NCBI GenBank assembly: GCA_965363355.1
Contig: CBDTTM010000014.1
Coordinates: 1 to 25,545 of the forward strand
From: CBDTTM01 sp965363355
GTDB lineage: Bacteria; Bacillota; Negativicutes; Selenomonadales; Selenomonadaceae
Direction: 5' to 3'
Length of the DNA stretch: 25,545 nucleotides
Shown here: positions 14,243 to 22,174 of the stretch, piece after piece
Layout of the letters: every line of letters starts with the position of its first letter
How positions within the stretch are numbered: the stretch's first letter is position 1
Made by a program: the position numbers and the translations under genes
Notes under the pieces: model-generated
What the model was told of the DNA's origin: nothing
Databases searched by the model: none
Seen by the model: only the letters and a program-made list of their open reading frames with translations

Positions 14243-15295
14243 TCATTGTGGCATTTTTCCTGCCAATATCCGTTCCGCATCTTTTACTGACAGGTCATAG
14301 TGAAGGAATTCTTGATAAAACTCCTGCGTTTTTTGTGTCATGTCCAGCTCTTCAAATAACTCTGGATGCAAAAGCTTTCCTGCCCATAAAAGCTGCAACG
14401 CTGCTTCTGCACTGTAGCGATCCCAATTGAACGTACCAACCGGGTTACAGATGACCCGGTTGTTCTTGACCGCATTTATGCTGCTCCAGGCAGGATTTGC
14501 CATAATGGCGTCTTTCCCCTTTTGTGCTTGTGTTCCACCTATAATAATATAATCTGGATTGCTTTTTACGATTTCTTCCATCGTAGTGGTAATCTGGAAA
14601 CCTTCGGCTGCAACCGCATTACGACCGCCAGCGATTGTGATCCATTGGTCAATAAGTGTATTTTTCCCATCGACTTTAAAAAGGTCATCACCGCCTACAA
14701 TGTGAAGCACACTCGGTTTGTCTTCTTCTGTAAGGTTTTCCGTCTGCTTTTTCACATAAGCCATCGTACCGTCTAGATATTTTATATAGGCATCCGCCCG
14801 TTTTTCTGCATCAGGTCCAATGACTTTTGCCGTAATCTGCATCACATTCTTCAATCCAGCAAAATCTTGATATTCCACCTTTACGCCAATCAGTCCCGCT
14901 TTTTGCACAGCAGCGAGCTGCTCGTCATTGCTAGCCAAAACGACATCCGGATTTAGTTTTTGGATTTCTTCCATCTGCACATCCACGCCCTTAACCGGAG
15001 CTGCAATTTCTGCAATTCGCGGATAGACTTGTACAAACCAAGGCAATTTTTGTACATTTTGAGTTGTAGCCACAAGCTTATCCGCCCCGCCAAGCAAGAG
15101 CACTACTTGATTGTTCGCATGCCAAAGATCAGCAATACGATTTACATTTTTAGGAATTGCAACTTGTTTGCCAGATGCATCGACAATGGTTTTCATTTCC
15201 TTCTCATTCGCAGCCTGTTTCGTTCCACAGCCGGCTATCAAGAAAAGAATAAGACAAAGAAATACGACTACATATTTATTTTTTTTCACTTGCAT
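14243..15295 (-). CDS. ABC importer substrate-binding lipoprotein (BtuF/FepB-like)
   Basis: A 350-residue protein of the periplasmic-binding-protein-2 family (class III, helical backbone), serving iron-siderophore, haem, cobalamin or similar importers. Residues 1-22 form a lipoprotein signal with lipobox IAGC and C23 as the lipidated cysteine. The mature domain begins IVDASGKQVAIPKNVNRI, typical of the family, followed by LLGGADKLVATT, LNPDVVLAS and SNPDYIIIGG. The substrate is not determinable from sequence. Start: ATG 9 bases after AGAGG; an in-frame TTG upstream overlaps that site. Third gene of a permease-ATPase-binding-protein operon. Confidence 0.92.
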   Translation of the reverse strand: MQVKKNKYVVVFLCLILFLIAGCGTKQAANEKEMKTIVDASGKQVAIPKNVNRIADLWHANNQVVLLLGGADKLVATTQNVQKLPWFVQVYPRIAEIAAPVKGVDVQMEEIQKLNPDVVLASNDEQLAAVQKAGLIGVKVEYQDFAGLKNVMQITAKVIGPDAEKRADAYIKYLDGTMAYVKKQTENLTEEDKPSVLHIVGGDDLFKVDGKNTLIDQWITIAGGRNAVAAEGFQITTTMEEIVKSNPDYIIIGGTQAQKGKDAIMANPAWSSINAVKNNRVICNPVGTFNWDRYSAEAALQLLWAGKLLHPELFEELDMTQKTQEFYQEFLHYDLSVKDAERILAGKMPQ

Positions 15296-15314
15296 AAAAA
15301 TCAACCTCTATCTT

Positions 15315-16094
15315 TTATATTTTATCGATCACACAAATCTTGCGACCAGCTTCTTCTAGGTAAAGCAATCGCAAATCTGCTTGATACACTTCACGCAGCC
15401 TTTTTTCCGTAATGATATCATCGACGGCTCCTATCACCAAATTTTTATCGGTCAGGAATGCCGCCTTTCCCTGTAATAAAATCGGTTGTTCCGGGTTATG
15501 CGTCGTAATGACAATGGCATAGCCTTTTTGCAGCAGTTTTTTCAAAACCTTCATGATGGCGATTTGATTTTTCAAATCCAAAGCTGACATCGGTTCATCG
15601 AGCAAAATAATCCTTGTCTGCTGGACGATAGCTCTAGCGATCGCTGCCATTTGCCGCTGTCCGCCACTGATTCGGTCACAGGGCTGATTTGCATAAGCTT
15701 CTATAGCGAGCTCTTCCATCACAGATTCCACCAACGCTATCTCGGTTCGCCCAGGCTGTTCAAATAGGCCTAAACGAGGAGCACAGCCCAAAAGGATATA
15801 CTCTTTTACCGTATATTGGCAGCGATTTTGATTATCCTGTGTGATATAGGCCAGCTGTGATGCCATCTGCCTCGGCGAAAGCGCTCTTATATCCTGGCCT
15901 GCTAAAAGAACCCTGCCAGCTGCCGGGCAAATGAAGCCGGCTAGGCAATTGAGCAATGTAGATTTACCGACTCCATTGGGACCTAGCAAAGTCAAAAGCT
16001 CACCTGCTTTTAAGCTAAAAGATACTTGCTCAAATACTTTATGTTCTTCATCATATTGATATGCTATGTTTTCTGCGGCTAAGACAACTTCCAT
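15315..16094 (-). CDS. ABC importer ATP-binding protein (FepC/BtuD-like)
   Basis: A 259-residue ABC ATPase that powers the adjacent FecCD-type permease. Walker A is GPNGVGKST (38-46), the Q-loop lies in AYITQDNQ, the signature is ISGGQRQ, Walker B is IILLDEP and the switch histidine is in ITTHNP. The signature Leu is replaced by Ile, a common variation. Start: ATG 8 bases after AGGAG, 3 bp after the permease stop, so the two are coupled. The binding protein gene follows after 19 bp. Confidence 0.95.
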   Translation of the reverse strand: MEVVLAAENIAYQYDEEHKVFEQVSFSLKAGELLTLLGPNGVGKSTLLNCLAGFICPAAGRVLLAGQDIRALSPRQMASQLAYITQDNQNRCQYTVKEYILLGCAPRLGLFEQPGRTEIALVESVMEELAIEAYANQPCDRISGGQRQMAAIARAIVQQTRIILLDEPMSALDLKNQIAIMKVLKKLLQKGYAIVITTHNPEQPILLQGKAAFLTDKNLVIGAVDDIITEKRLREVYQADLRLLYLEEAGRKICVIDKI

Positions 16095-16097
16095 ATT

Positions 16098-17108
16098 TTA
16101 GTCTCCTCTATGCTGTTTCATCAATATCCAGGCAAAAAACGGTGCACCAATGAAACCCGTCAATATCCCAAGAGGAATTTCTGCCTGTGTTACGCTTCTA
16201 GCCAAAGTATCGACAATAATCAAGAATCCCGCACTGACCACTACCGTAACTGGCAACAGCTTCACATGATCATTGCCAGCTAAAAGCCTTGAAAGATGCG
16301 GCATGACTAAACCAATCCAGCCAATCGTGCCGCTTAGGCAAACAGCAGAGGCCGTCAAGAGCGTAGCACACAAAATAACCAAAACGCGTTCACGAAAAAG
16401 ATTGACGCCGAGGCTTTTGGCTTCTTTGCTGCCTAAAGACAAAACATTGATTCGCCATCTAATCGCAAGCAAAATCCCCCCCGTCAAAAACATCAGCGGG
16501 AGAATCATCCACAAAGTATCCCAGCTTACCTTTGCCAGACTGCCAAGCTGCCAATACGTTATATCCGCCAGTTCCGTATCGGGATCAGCCAAATACTTCA
16601 TCAAGCCAATCAAAGAGCTCATAAAGCCAGCGACAATGATTCCCGACAATACAAGTAAAATATTAGAATTCCGACGCAGAAACAGAGGAATAGCCAAAGC
16701 CAATCCCACAGCAACAAGGCCGCCGCCAAATGCCATAAACTGCATCATGGGCAAACTGACATGGAGTAAAATCCCCAAACAAGCACCGACACTAGCTCCA
16801 TGTGAAACCCCCAAAATATCTGGAGATACGAGAGCATTTCGAAACACAGCTTGATATACTGCCCCAGAAAGCGCCAATGCAGAACCTACAAATACAGCCG
16901 CTAAGATACGCGGTAAACGAATTTCCATCACGACATTATACATAGCCTGTGTCCATGTGACATCCACCGAAAAAAAGTTTGATAACAAAATATGAAGCAC
17001 ATCCAACGGACTAAGCCCATATCGACCAATACAAAGTGCGCTTAGAATCAGCCCCAACAACCCTATATTCAGCAAAATCATCCACCACGAAAGAGGTTTT
17101 TTCCACAT
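16098..17108 (-). CDS. FecCD-family ABC transporter permease
   Basis: A 336-residue integral membrane protein of the FecCD/BtuC family with about ten hydrophobic segments. Family hallmarks are RLPRILAAVFVGSALALSGA (41 residues or so into the mature domain), NALVSPDILGVSHGAS, and ISGTIGWIGLVMPHLSRLLAG written here as LSGTIGWIGLVMPHLSR. Start: ATG (MWKK) 8 bases after GGAGG; an ATG five codons upstream contains that site and overlaps the stop of a 40-codon frame, so it is a weaker alternative. First gene of the importer operon, and therefore the gene that the terminator-containing leader would control. Confidence 0.93.
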   Translation of the reverse strand: MWKKPLSWWMILLNIGLLGLILSALCIGRYGLSPLDVLHILLSNFFSVDVTWTQAMYNVVMEIRLPRILAAVFVGSALALSGAVYQAVFRNALVSPDILGVSHGASVGACLGILLHVSLPMMQFMAFGGGLVAVGLALAIPLFLRRNSNILLVLSGIIVAGFMSSLIGLMKYLADPDTELADITYWQLGSLAKVSWDTLWMILPLMFLTGGILLAIRWRINVLSLGSKEAKSLGVNLFRERVLVILCATLLTASAVCLSGTIGWIGLVMPHLSRLLAGNDHVKLLPVTVVVSAGFLIIVDTLARSVTQAEIPLGILTGFIGAPFFAWILMKQHRGD

Positions 17109-17122
17109 ATATCTAGCCTCCA

Positions 17123-17245
17123 TTAAACCCTATTGCAGAAAAACCTTTTCATCCACCTATTGAAGCCCACAAAAAAGAGGACTGGAATTTTCATTCCAAG
17201 TCCCCATTGACAGGTATAGCAAAACGTCACCGTCTCTACTTTCAT
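17123..17245 (-). CDS. Possible 40-codon leader frame before the permease (weak)
   Basis: An open frame from ATG at 17245 to TAA at 17123 runs through the leader terminator and overlaps an upstream ATG of the permease frame (TAATG). The peptide contains CYTCQWGL and VLFFVGF. There is no good ribosome binding site, and most of its length is the hairpin, so it may be fortuitous. If translated it would place ribosomes over the terminator. Confidence 0.2.
   Translation of the reverse strand: MKVETVTFCYTCQWGLGMKIPVLFFVGFNRWMKRFFCNRV
17171..17205 (-). terminator. Terminator inside the leader of the ABC importer operon
   Basis: In minus-strand RNA a 12-bp stem with one bulge (17193-17205 with 17177-17188) and a GAAA-type loop is followed by six U residues, 63 nt before the permease start. 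One pair is G-U only on the minus strand. The upstream helicase gene already has its own terminator at 17365-17405, so this one probably acts within the importer leader, as in a riboswitch or attenuator. No known riboswitch consensus, including the cobalamin one, was recognised in 17206-17340. Confidence 0.7.
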
Positions 17246-17364
17246 GCGCTTAAAAGACTCTTACGATAAAACTTTTTTCAGCTTCTTTCGTTATTCTACC
17301 GTTTCTAGGCAAGAAATGCAAGCTGCCTTATATATTCCTTAGAAAATGCCATTGTCCGACTGAT

Positions 17365-17405
17365 AAAAAGCCGAAAGACTTCGAGCAAAGTCTTTCGGCT
17401 TTTTT
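17365..17405 (-). terminator. Terminator of the helicase-exonuclease gene
   Basis: A perfect 17-bp stem (17365-17381 with 17388-17404) begins 17 bp after the helicase stop. The outer A-T pairs supply a U tract on both strands. Confidence 0.93.
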
Positions 17406-17421
17406 GTGCAGAAAACAGCGA

Positions 17422-20025
17422 TTAGTTGTTTGCAAACAAAGAACCTTCCGCTTCTGCTGCTTCTATGAATTTTTTCGGAATGCTATCGATAAATCTGCTT
17501 TTCTGCAGGATTTTCCCGTTATATTTTCTGCTCCAACTCAAAAACAATCGTTTTTTTGCTCTAGTTATCGCAACATAAAACAATCGCTGTTCTTCTTCCA
17601 TATTCTTCTTTTTGAGCGATTGGTAGCTCGGAAAAATCCCCTCTTGCAGCCCCGCCAAAAATTCATATTCAAACTCACTGCCCTTAGCCTGATGTATCGT
17701 CAAAATGGGGATTCTTGGACGTTTTTCGAGCAAGCGATCAAATTCACTATTTGATAATGCTGCTGTTTTTAAAAAATCAATCAAAGCCTTTTGTGAAGAC
17801 ATTTTTTCTTGATCCATTTCCTTTGCCATCAGATACATTTCACGGATACGATCAATTCGTTCTGGCTGACGATGTTTTTCATAGTATTCTTTAATCCCAA
17901 GCTTATCGACGATCTCGGCAATCATCATCGGAACTCTTTTGCCTAGGCTCGCCTGGAAAAGCTGTTGCAGGCCAATTGCCGTCTCTGCAAATGCATCTTT
18001 ATATGCCGACAGATGCTCTTTTCGCTGCTCTTTGCCAGGCAATATCCGGTCATTGACCACATGGATCAAAAGATCTGCTGTCGTCAAAACATCCTGCAAA
18101 GCATCATGAGCTGGCCGTTTTTTCACTGAAAATGTACTGCCAAGAAAGCCCAGCTTGTAGTTTTTCAGGCCCGGATAAAAACGCCGATATAAATCAAGCG
18201 TGTCATAAACGCACAAAGCAAAGCCAGCTGCTTCGATATGCTGTCTTCTTAACTGGCTGCGCAAAATTTCAATATCGTAGTTTACATTATGCCCTACAAT
18301 AACTGCATCTTTGGCGAAATCAAGAAAATCCTGCAAAACAACATCGGCAGGTTCTCCGTGCTCTTGTAAAAACGCATCAGAAAATCCATGAACTACCGCA
18401 GAATCTCCCACTGATTTTCTCGGTTGCAAAAAACGTTCAAATACAGCTAGCTCAGCACCTTTGCCATCGAGACGAACTGCAGCGATTTGCACGATATCCT
18501 CTTGCTCGGTATCAAGCCCTGTGCTTTCAACATCAAAAACCACGATATTCTCGGCGACTAATGCCTCTGCCAACGGCTCAAATGGGTCACGGCCCGTCTG
18601 CACCTGAAACGTTATGAAATCCCCTAATTTAAGTCCCATTTTTTGGCAAGTCAAAGAATCCGCTGCCGCCAACGTCCTCTCCCCAATACCTGGTGAAAAT
18701 CTTTTTATCAGCCGTTTTAAACTGCTCGCATCATATGGATTGAGCAAAAGCCGCAGACCTGCCAGAACATCTTTTATTTCTTGACGCCGAAAGAACTTAA
18801 ATTCATCGACCAATATAAATTTTAAGCGTTTCTCTTCTAAAAGTTCCTCATTAAATTGGCTAAAGTATTCACTCAAAACCTGATTATAGCGATTATTTCG
18901 CGTAAGCACGCCAATTTGGGAAAAATCCTCCACCTTTAGCTGCTGTATACGCGTAAAAATCCACCGAGCTTCTTCTTCTGCCTGTTCAGCATTTTTCAAG
19001 GCAATAGACTCACCACAGATATCACTGACTGCTGAAAAAGGTTCCTGATACACGGCAGCGACTTTTTCAGGAAACAAGCTTTGCAAACAAGCAAATGAAG
19101 CTTGAAGAAGCGTCTTTGTCGAACGATAATTTTCTGCAAAACTGATGTCCACAGGATCCCATTCTTTGCGAAAAGACTCTAGAAGCATGGCTGGATCGGA
19201 ACCTCGCCACTCGTAGATCGTTTGAAAATAATCGCCGCAAAGCAAAACATTATTTCCTGCAAATAGACTTGAAAGAATCTCATACTCAAACAAGCTTGTA
19301 TCTTGCATTTCGTCGAGCATGATATATTTAAATTTCTTCCGCCAGCGGTCTTTTACATCTTCTCGTTTAAACATTTCATAGACCCTTAAGATCAAATCAT
19401 TAAAATCCAGCGCGCAAAAGCGCTCCAACTCTCGGTCATAAAGACTGACAAGACTCGCGCCATGTTCCCGTAAATAATTCTGCAAATCAGAACCTTGCGA
19501 ATATGTCGAGTAACTATCAAGCGCTAATAAACGCTGTTTTTCCTTTTCAAATAACTGCTTGACGACTTCCAGGTAATCAAGTTCTAGATTTTCTGAATAA
19601 ATTCCGTACAGGCTGCGATAGTGCTTCACCAAGTTAATAAAATTTTGCAAAGGCCCCAGTCTTTGTGCCCCGTGCTCAAGCTCTGCAATAATTTCCTTGC
19701 AATCATCTTCATCAAAAATCACAAAATCGCTGCTACTAGATGAATTTTTTGTTTCAGCACGAATGATATCATAGCAAAAACTATGGATGGTTTTTATTAC
19801 AACGTCCTCACCGCCAACGAGTCCTTTGATTTTCTTTTCTAATTCTTTGCATGCCCGATTTGTAAACGTGATACAAAGGATTTCCTCCGGCAATGCTTTG
19901 TTGCCTGCTATGATATTTTCCATACGGCTTGCTAAAGTGCTTGTTTTACCTGTTCCAGCGGAAGCAACTAACAAAATATTTCGGTCCAATGTATTTGCCA
20001 CTTGCTGCTGCTTTTCATTTAGCAT
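17422..20025 (-). CDS. UvrD-like SF1 helicase with an embedded DEDDh 3'-5' exonuclease domain
   Basis: An 867-residue fusion. The helicase motifs are Walker A ASAGTGKTS (21-29), Ia CITFTNRA (51-58), Ib TIHSF (79-83), Walker B YIMLDEMQD (234-242), III GDYFQTIYEWRG (264-275), IV FAENYRST (296-303), V TIHQAKGSEF (776-785) and VI RLFYVAITRAKKR (814-826). Residues about 492-660, between motifs IV and V in the 2B region, form a DnaQ/PolC-epsilon-like exonuclease with D498 and E500 (FDVEST), D584 (NVNYD), and H640 and D645 (HDALQD): all five DEDDh residues. The expected activity is ATP-driven 3'-5' unwinding with 3'-5' trimming, in repair or processing of DNA ends. Start: ATG 7 bases after AGGAGG. 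It follows glycerate kinase by 92 bp without a clear terminator between. The AddA and RecB nucleases are C-terminal and of a different fold, so this is not AddA or RecB. Confidence 0.93.
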   Translation of the reverse strand: MLNEKQQQVANTLDRNILLVASAGTGKTSTLASRMENIIAGNKALPEEILCITFTNRACKELEKKIKGLVGGEDVVIKTIHSFCYDIIRAETKNSSSSSDFVIFDEDDCKEIIAELEHGAQRLGPLQNFINLVKHYRSLYGIYSENLELDYLEVVKQLFEKEKQRLLALDSYSTYSQGSDLQNYLREHGASLVSLYDRELERFCALDFNDLILRVYEMFKREDVKDRWRKKFKYIMLDEMQDTSLFEYEILSSLFAGNNVLLCGDYFQTIYEWRGSDPAMLLESFRKEWDPVDISFAENYRSTKTLLQASFACLQSLFPEKVAAVYQEPFSAVSDICGESIALKNAEQAEEEARWIFTRIQQLKVEDFSQIGVLTRNNRYNQVLSEYFSQFNEELLEEKRLKFILVDEFKFFRRQEIKDVLAGLRLLLNPYDASSLKRLIKRFSPGIGERTLAAADSLTCQKMGLKLGDFITFQVQTGRDPFEPLAEALVAENIVVFDVESTGLDTEQEDIVQIAAVRLDGKGAELAVFERFLQPRKSVGDSAVVHGFSDAFLQEHGEPADVVLQDFLDFAKDAVIVGHNVNYDIEILRSQLRRQHIEAAGFALCVYDTLDLYRRFYPGLKNYKLGFLGSTFSVKKRPAHDALQDVLTTADLLIHVVNDRILPGKEQRKEHLSAYKDAFAETAIGLQQLFQASLGKRVPMMIAEIVDKLGIKEYYEKHRQPERIDRIREMYLMAKEMDQEKMSSQKALIDFLKTAALSNSEFDRLLEKRPRIPILTIHQAKGSEFEYEFLAGLQEGIFPSYQSLKKKNMEEEQRLFYVAITRAKKRLFLSWSRKYNGKILQKSRFIDSIPKKFIEAAEAEGSLFANN

Positions 20026-20117
20026 AGTAAAACCTCCTTTCCTTCTAACTTTTGCACGGGCCTAAGCTATTTTTTAACTATACAATGCAATCCATTTATT
20101 TACCTATACTATCATTT

Positions 20118-21260
20118 TTATTTAATACTGCTTCCTATTTTGAGCAAACGCCCAAGGCGTTCTGTCCCGTCTTCAAGAAGTTCTCCTGCGCGAGCCATAC
20201 ATTCTTCAAGTGCCAAGGGCCCTGATACCATGCTTGCCGCTGCAGCTATCCCTTCATTATAGACAGCCTGGTATTCTTTTCCTAATCCGCCAGACAGGCA
20301 AATCGTAGGAACATTATATTTCTTAGCAAGCTTAGCTATACCGACAGGTGCTTTGCCAAAAGCCGTCTGATAATCCGTGCAGCCTTCACCCGTCAAGATG
20401 AAAGCTGCCCCCGGGAGCAGTTTTTCAAATTCCATGGTATTTAAAATGATTTCTATTCCGGGGCGCAGCTGCGCGTTTGTAAAATAAAGAAGCCCTGCAC
20501 CGAGCCCACCGGCAGCTCCTGCACCAGGCAGCATGGCTACAGCTTTACCCGTCGCTTGATCAGCAACTCGCGAAAAATGAAACAGTGCGTCGTCGAGCTC
20601 TTTGACCATATCGTCCGTTGCTCCCTTTTGCGGGCCATACACAGCCGAAGCTCCATTTGCTCCACACAAAGGATTTTCCACGTCACAAGCAACTAAAATC
20701 TCAGTTTCGAGTAAACGAGGATCGATTCCACGGCAATTGATTTGCTTAAGCTGTGATAAATGGATGCCACCAAATTTAAGCTCGACACCATCTTTATCCA
20801 AAAACTGCACGCCTAAAGCCTGTGCCATACCGGCGCCGCCATCATTGGTCGCACTGCCGCCTATACCGATGATAAGTTTTCGTATCCCCTTATCTAAAGC
20901 TGCTTTTATAAGCTGTCCTGTTCCATATGTAGTTGTATAACGTGGATCCCTTCGCTTTATCGGAACAAGCGGCAAGCCTGAGGCAGCTGCCATTTCTATG
21001 ACCGCAGTTTTTCCGTCTCCCAAAAGGCCAAAACAGGCATCTATATCTTCTTGTAACGGTCCCATCACTTGCTGCGTTACAAGGCTTCCTTTCGTTGCCA
21101 TGACCAGAGCCTCTACCGTTCCCTCACCGCCATCTGCAATTGGAAGCTTATATATCTTCGCTTTTGGAAACACTTTGCTGAGACCTCGTTCCATAGCATT
21201 AGCAACCCCGGCAGCTGATAAACTTCCCTTAAATGAATCCGGTGCGATGATTATATGCAT
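20118..21260 (-). CDS. glxK: Glycerate kinase (GlxK/GarK family)
   Basis: Phosphorylates D-glycerate, in this family usually to 2-phosphoglycerate, feeding lower glycolysis (and hence enolase). At 380 residues it has the family length. The N-terminal IAPDSFKGSLSA (4-15), LPIADGGEGTVEAL (39-52), IGIGGSATNDGGAGMAQALG and the C-terminal ILTGEGCTDYQTAFGKAP are diagnostic. Start: ATG 7 bases after GAGGAGG. It lies 167 bp downstream of the cyclase gene; no terminator separates them, so a shared transcript is possible. Confidence 0.95.
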   Translation of the reverse strand: MHIIIAPDSFKGSLSAAGVANAMERGLSKVFPKAKIYKLPIADGGEGTVEALVMATKGSLVTQQVMGPLQEDIDACFGLLGDGKTAVIEMAAASGLPLVPIKRRDPRYTTTYGTGQLIKAALDKGIRKLIIGIGGSATNDGGAGMAQALGVQFLDKDGVELKFGGIHLSQLKQINCRGIDPRLLETEILVACDVENPLCGANGASAVYGPQKGATDDMVKELDDALFHFSRVADQATGKAVAMLPGAGAAGGLGAGLLYFTNAQLRPGIEIILNTMEFEKLLPGAAFILTGEGCTDYQTAFGKAPVGIAKLAKKYNVPTICLSGGLGKEYQAVYNEGIAAAASMVSGPLALEECMARAGELLEDGTERLGRLLKIGSSIK

Positions 21261-21367
21261 AAAAAATCCTCCTCATTTCCAAGTTTTTTTGCGTCAAGTC
21301 CATAAATTTCATCTCTTGCATTAAAGCGTGGGGTCCTATCAATTTTCCTATAACTCTTCGGTTTCAT
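21251..21367 (-). CDS. Possible 38-aa frame between the cyclase and glycerate kinase genes
   Basis: ATG at 21367 opens a 38-codon frame ending in TAA at 21251-21253, overlapping the start of glycerate kinase. The peptide is charged (MKPKSYRKIDRTPRF at its start). The upstream AGGCGG is only 3 bases from the ATG, a poor spacing. The same frame is open all the way back to the cyclase stop codon, about 59 codons. It could be a small gene, a cyclase extension behind a stop, or chance. No homologue is recognised. Confidence 0.25.
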   Translation of the reverse strand: MKPKSYRKIDRTPRFNARDEIYGLDAKKLGNEEDFLCI

Positions 21368-21427
21368 TTGCCGCCTAAAACGTCGAATATCAAAGAGCTC
21401 GACTCGAATGTGGCACAAGATGCTTTC

Positions 21428-22090
21428 TCATTGATCGATACGGGCAACTGCACGGATTGGAGCTCCATCTGCATCACTCAATTTTAGAGGTAAAAAGCTA
21501 AAAAAATACGAACTTTTTGTCCGCAACGCGCTTAAATTCGTAAGATTTTCAACAAGCAAAACATCTGCTCCCAATAAGATTCGATGTGCATGTTCTGTTG
21601 CCCCCACAGTAGAATCAACACTGAGTGTATCAATACCGACCAAAGAAACCCTTTTCTCGACTAAATAGGCTGCACCACTTTCTTCTATATACGGATGGCT
21701 AAAGTATTTTTCTTGTGCGAAATATCGGTCCCACCCCGTTCGTATGATGACAAAACTGCCTTCATCGATAGATCGTTCATATGGCGTAAAGCACTCTTTA
21801 TCCAAAGCCATATGCTCGATTGTCGGTTGTACGTCGATCACAACGCCCTTCCCCATAAAACGATCAACAGGAAACTGCGCCAGTGTCTTTCCTCCCACAA
21901 TAAAATGACACGGCGCATCCATATGGGTTCCCGTATGGGAACTGCAAGTTAAATGCATGACTTGGCAATGATCTTCTTTATGTGTCAGTGCCAGCGAAAG
22001 TTCTACTTCAGGATCGCCCGGATACACCGGCATGTTATTTTTGATTTCATGGGTCAAGTCAATCCATAGGGACTCGTTCACTTCTATCAT
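21428..22090 (-). CDS. Cyclase family protein (kynurenine formamidase-like metal hydrolase)
   Basis: A 220-residue member of the cyclase/KynB-like family of metal-dependent amidohydrolases. The metal-binding signature is HTGTHMDAPCH (52-62); MPVYPGDP near the N-terminus, GIDTLSVDS and ADVLLVENLTNL near the C-terminus are also typical. Family members hydrolyse N-formylkynurenine, isatin or related amides and lactones. No tryptophan-degradation genes are nearby, so the substrate is open. Start: ATG 7 bases after GAGG. The next gene downstream is glycerate kinase. Confidence 0.9.
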   Translation of the reverse strand: MIEVNESLWIDLTHEIKNNMPVYPGDPEVELSLALTHKEDHCQVMHLTCSSHTGTHMDAPCHFIVGGKTLAQFPVDRFMGKGVVIDVQPTIEHMALDKECFTPYERSIDEGSFVIIRTGWDRYFAQEKYFSHPYIEESGAAYLVEKRVSLVGIDTLSVDSTVGATEHAHRILLGADVLLVENLTNLSALRTKSSYFFSFLPLKLSDADGAPIRAVARIDQ

Positions 22091-22131
22091 AAAACCACCT
22101 CATATGATTTAGCCTCTTCGTATTTCCCCAT

Positions 22132-22168
22132 AAAAAAGCTGTGGCAGGAATGTTCCCGCCACAGCTTT
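22132..22168 (-). terminator. Terminator of the P-loop/Asp23 gene
   Basis: A strong hairpin (22135-22145 with 22158-22168, extended inward by a G-U and four further pairs on the minus strand) lies 6 bp after the stop and is followed by a run of U residues in minus-strand RNA. Confidence 0.93.
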
Positions 22169-22174
22169 AAGCGG

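Noticed and set aside
16273..16854. 193-codon plus-strand open frame antisense to the FecCD permease
   Set aside because: Long antisense frames arise opposite hydrophobic membrane-protein genes; no start signal or family similarity was seen.
17422..20025. Helicase-exonuclease as part of a phage-defence system
   Set aside because: Neighbours are metabolic genes, with no methylase, toxin, integrase or other defence gene nearby; a general DNA repair role is simpler.
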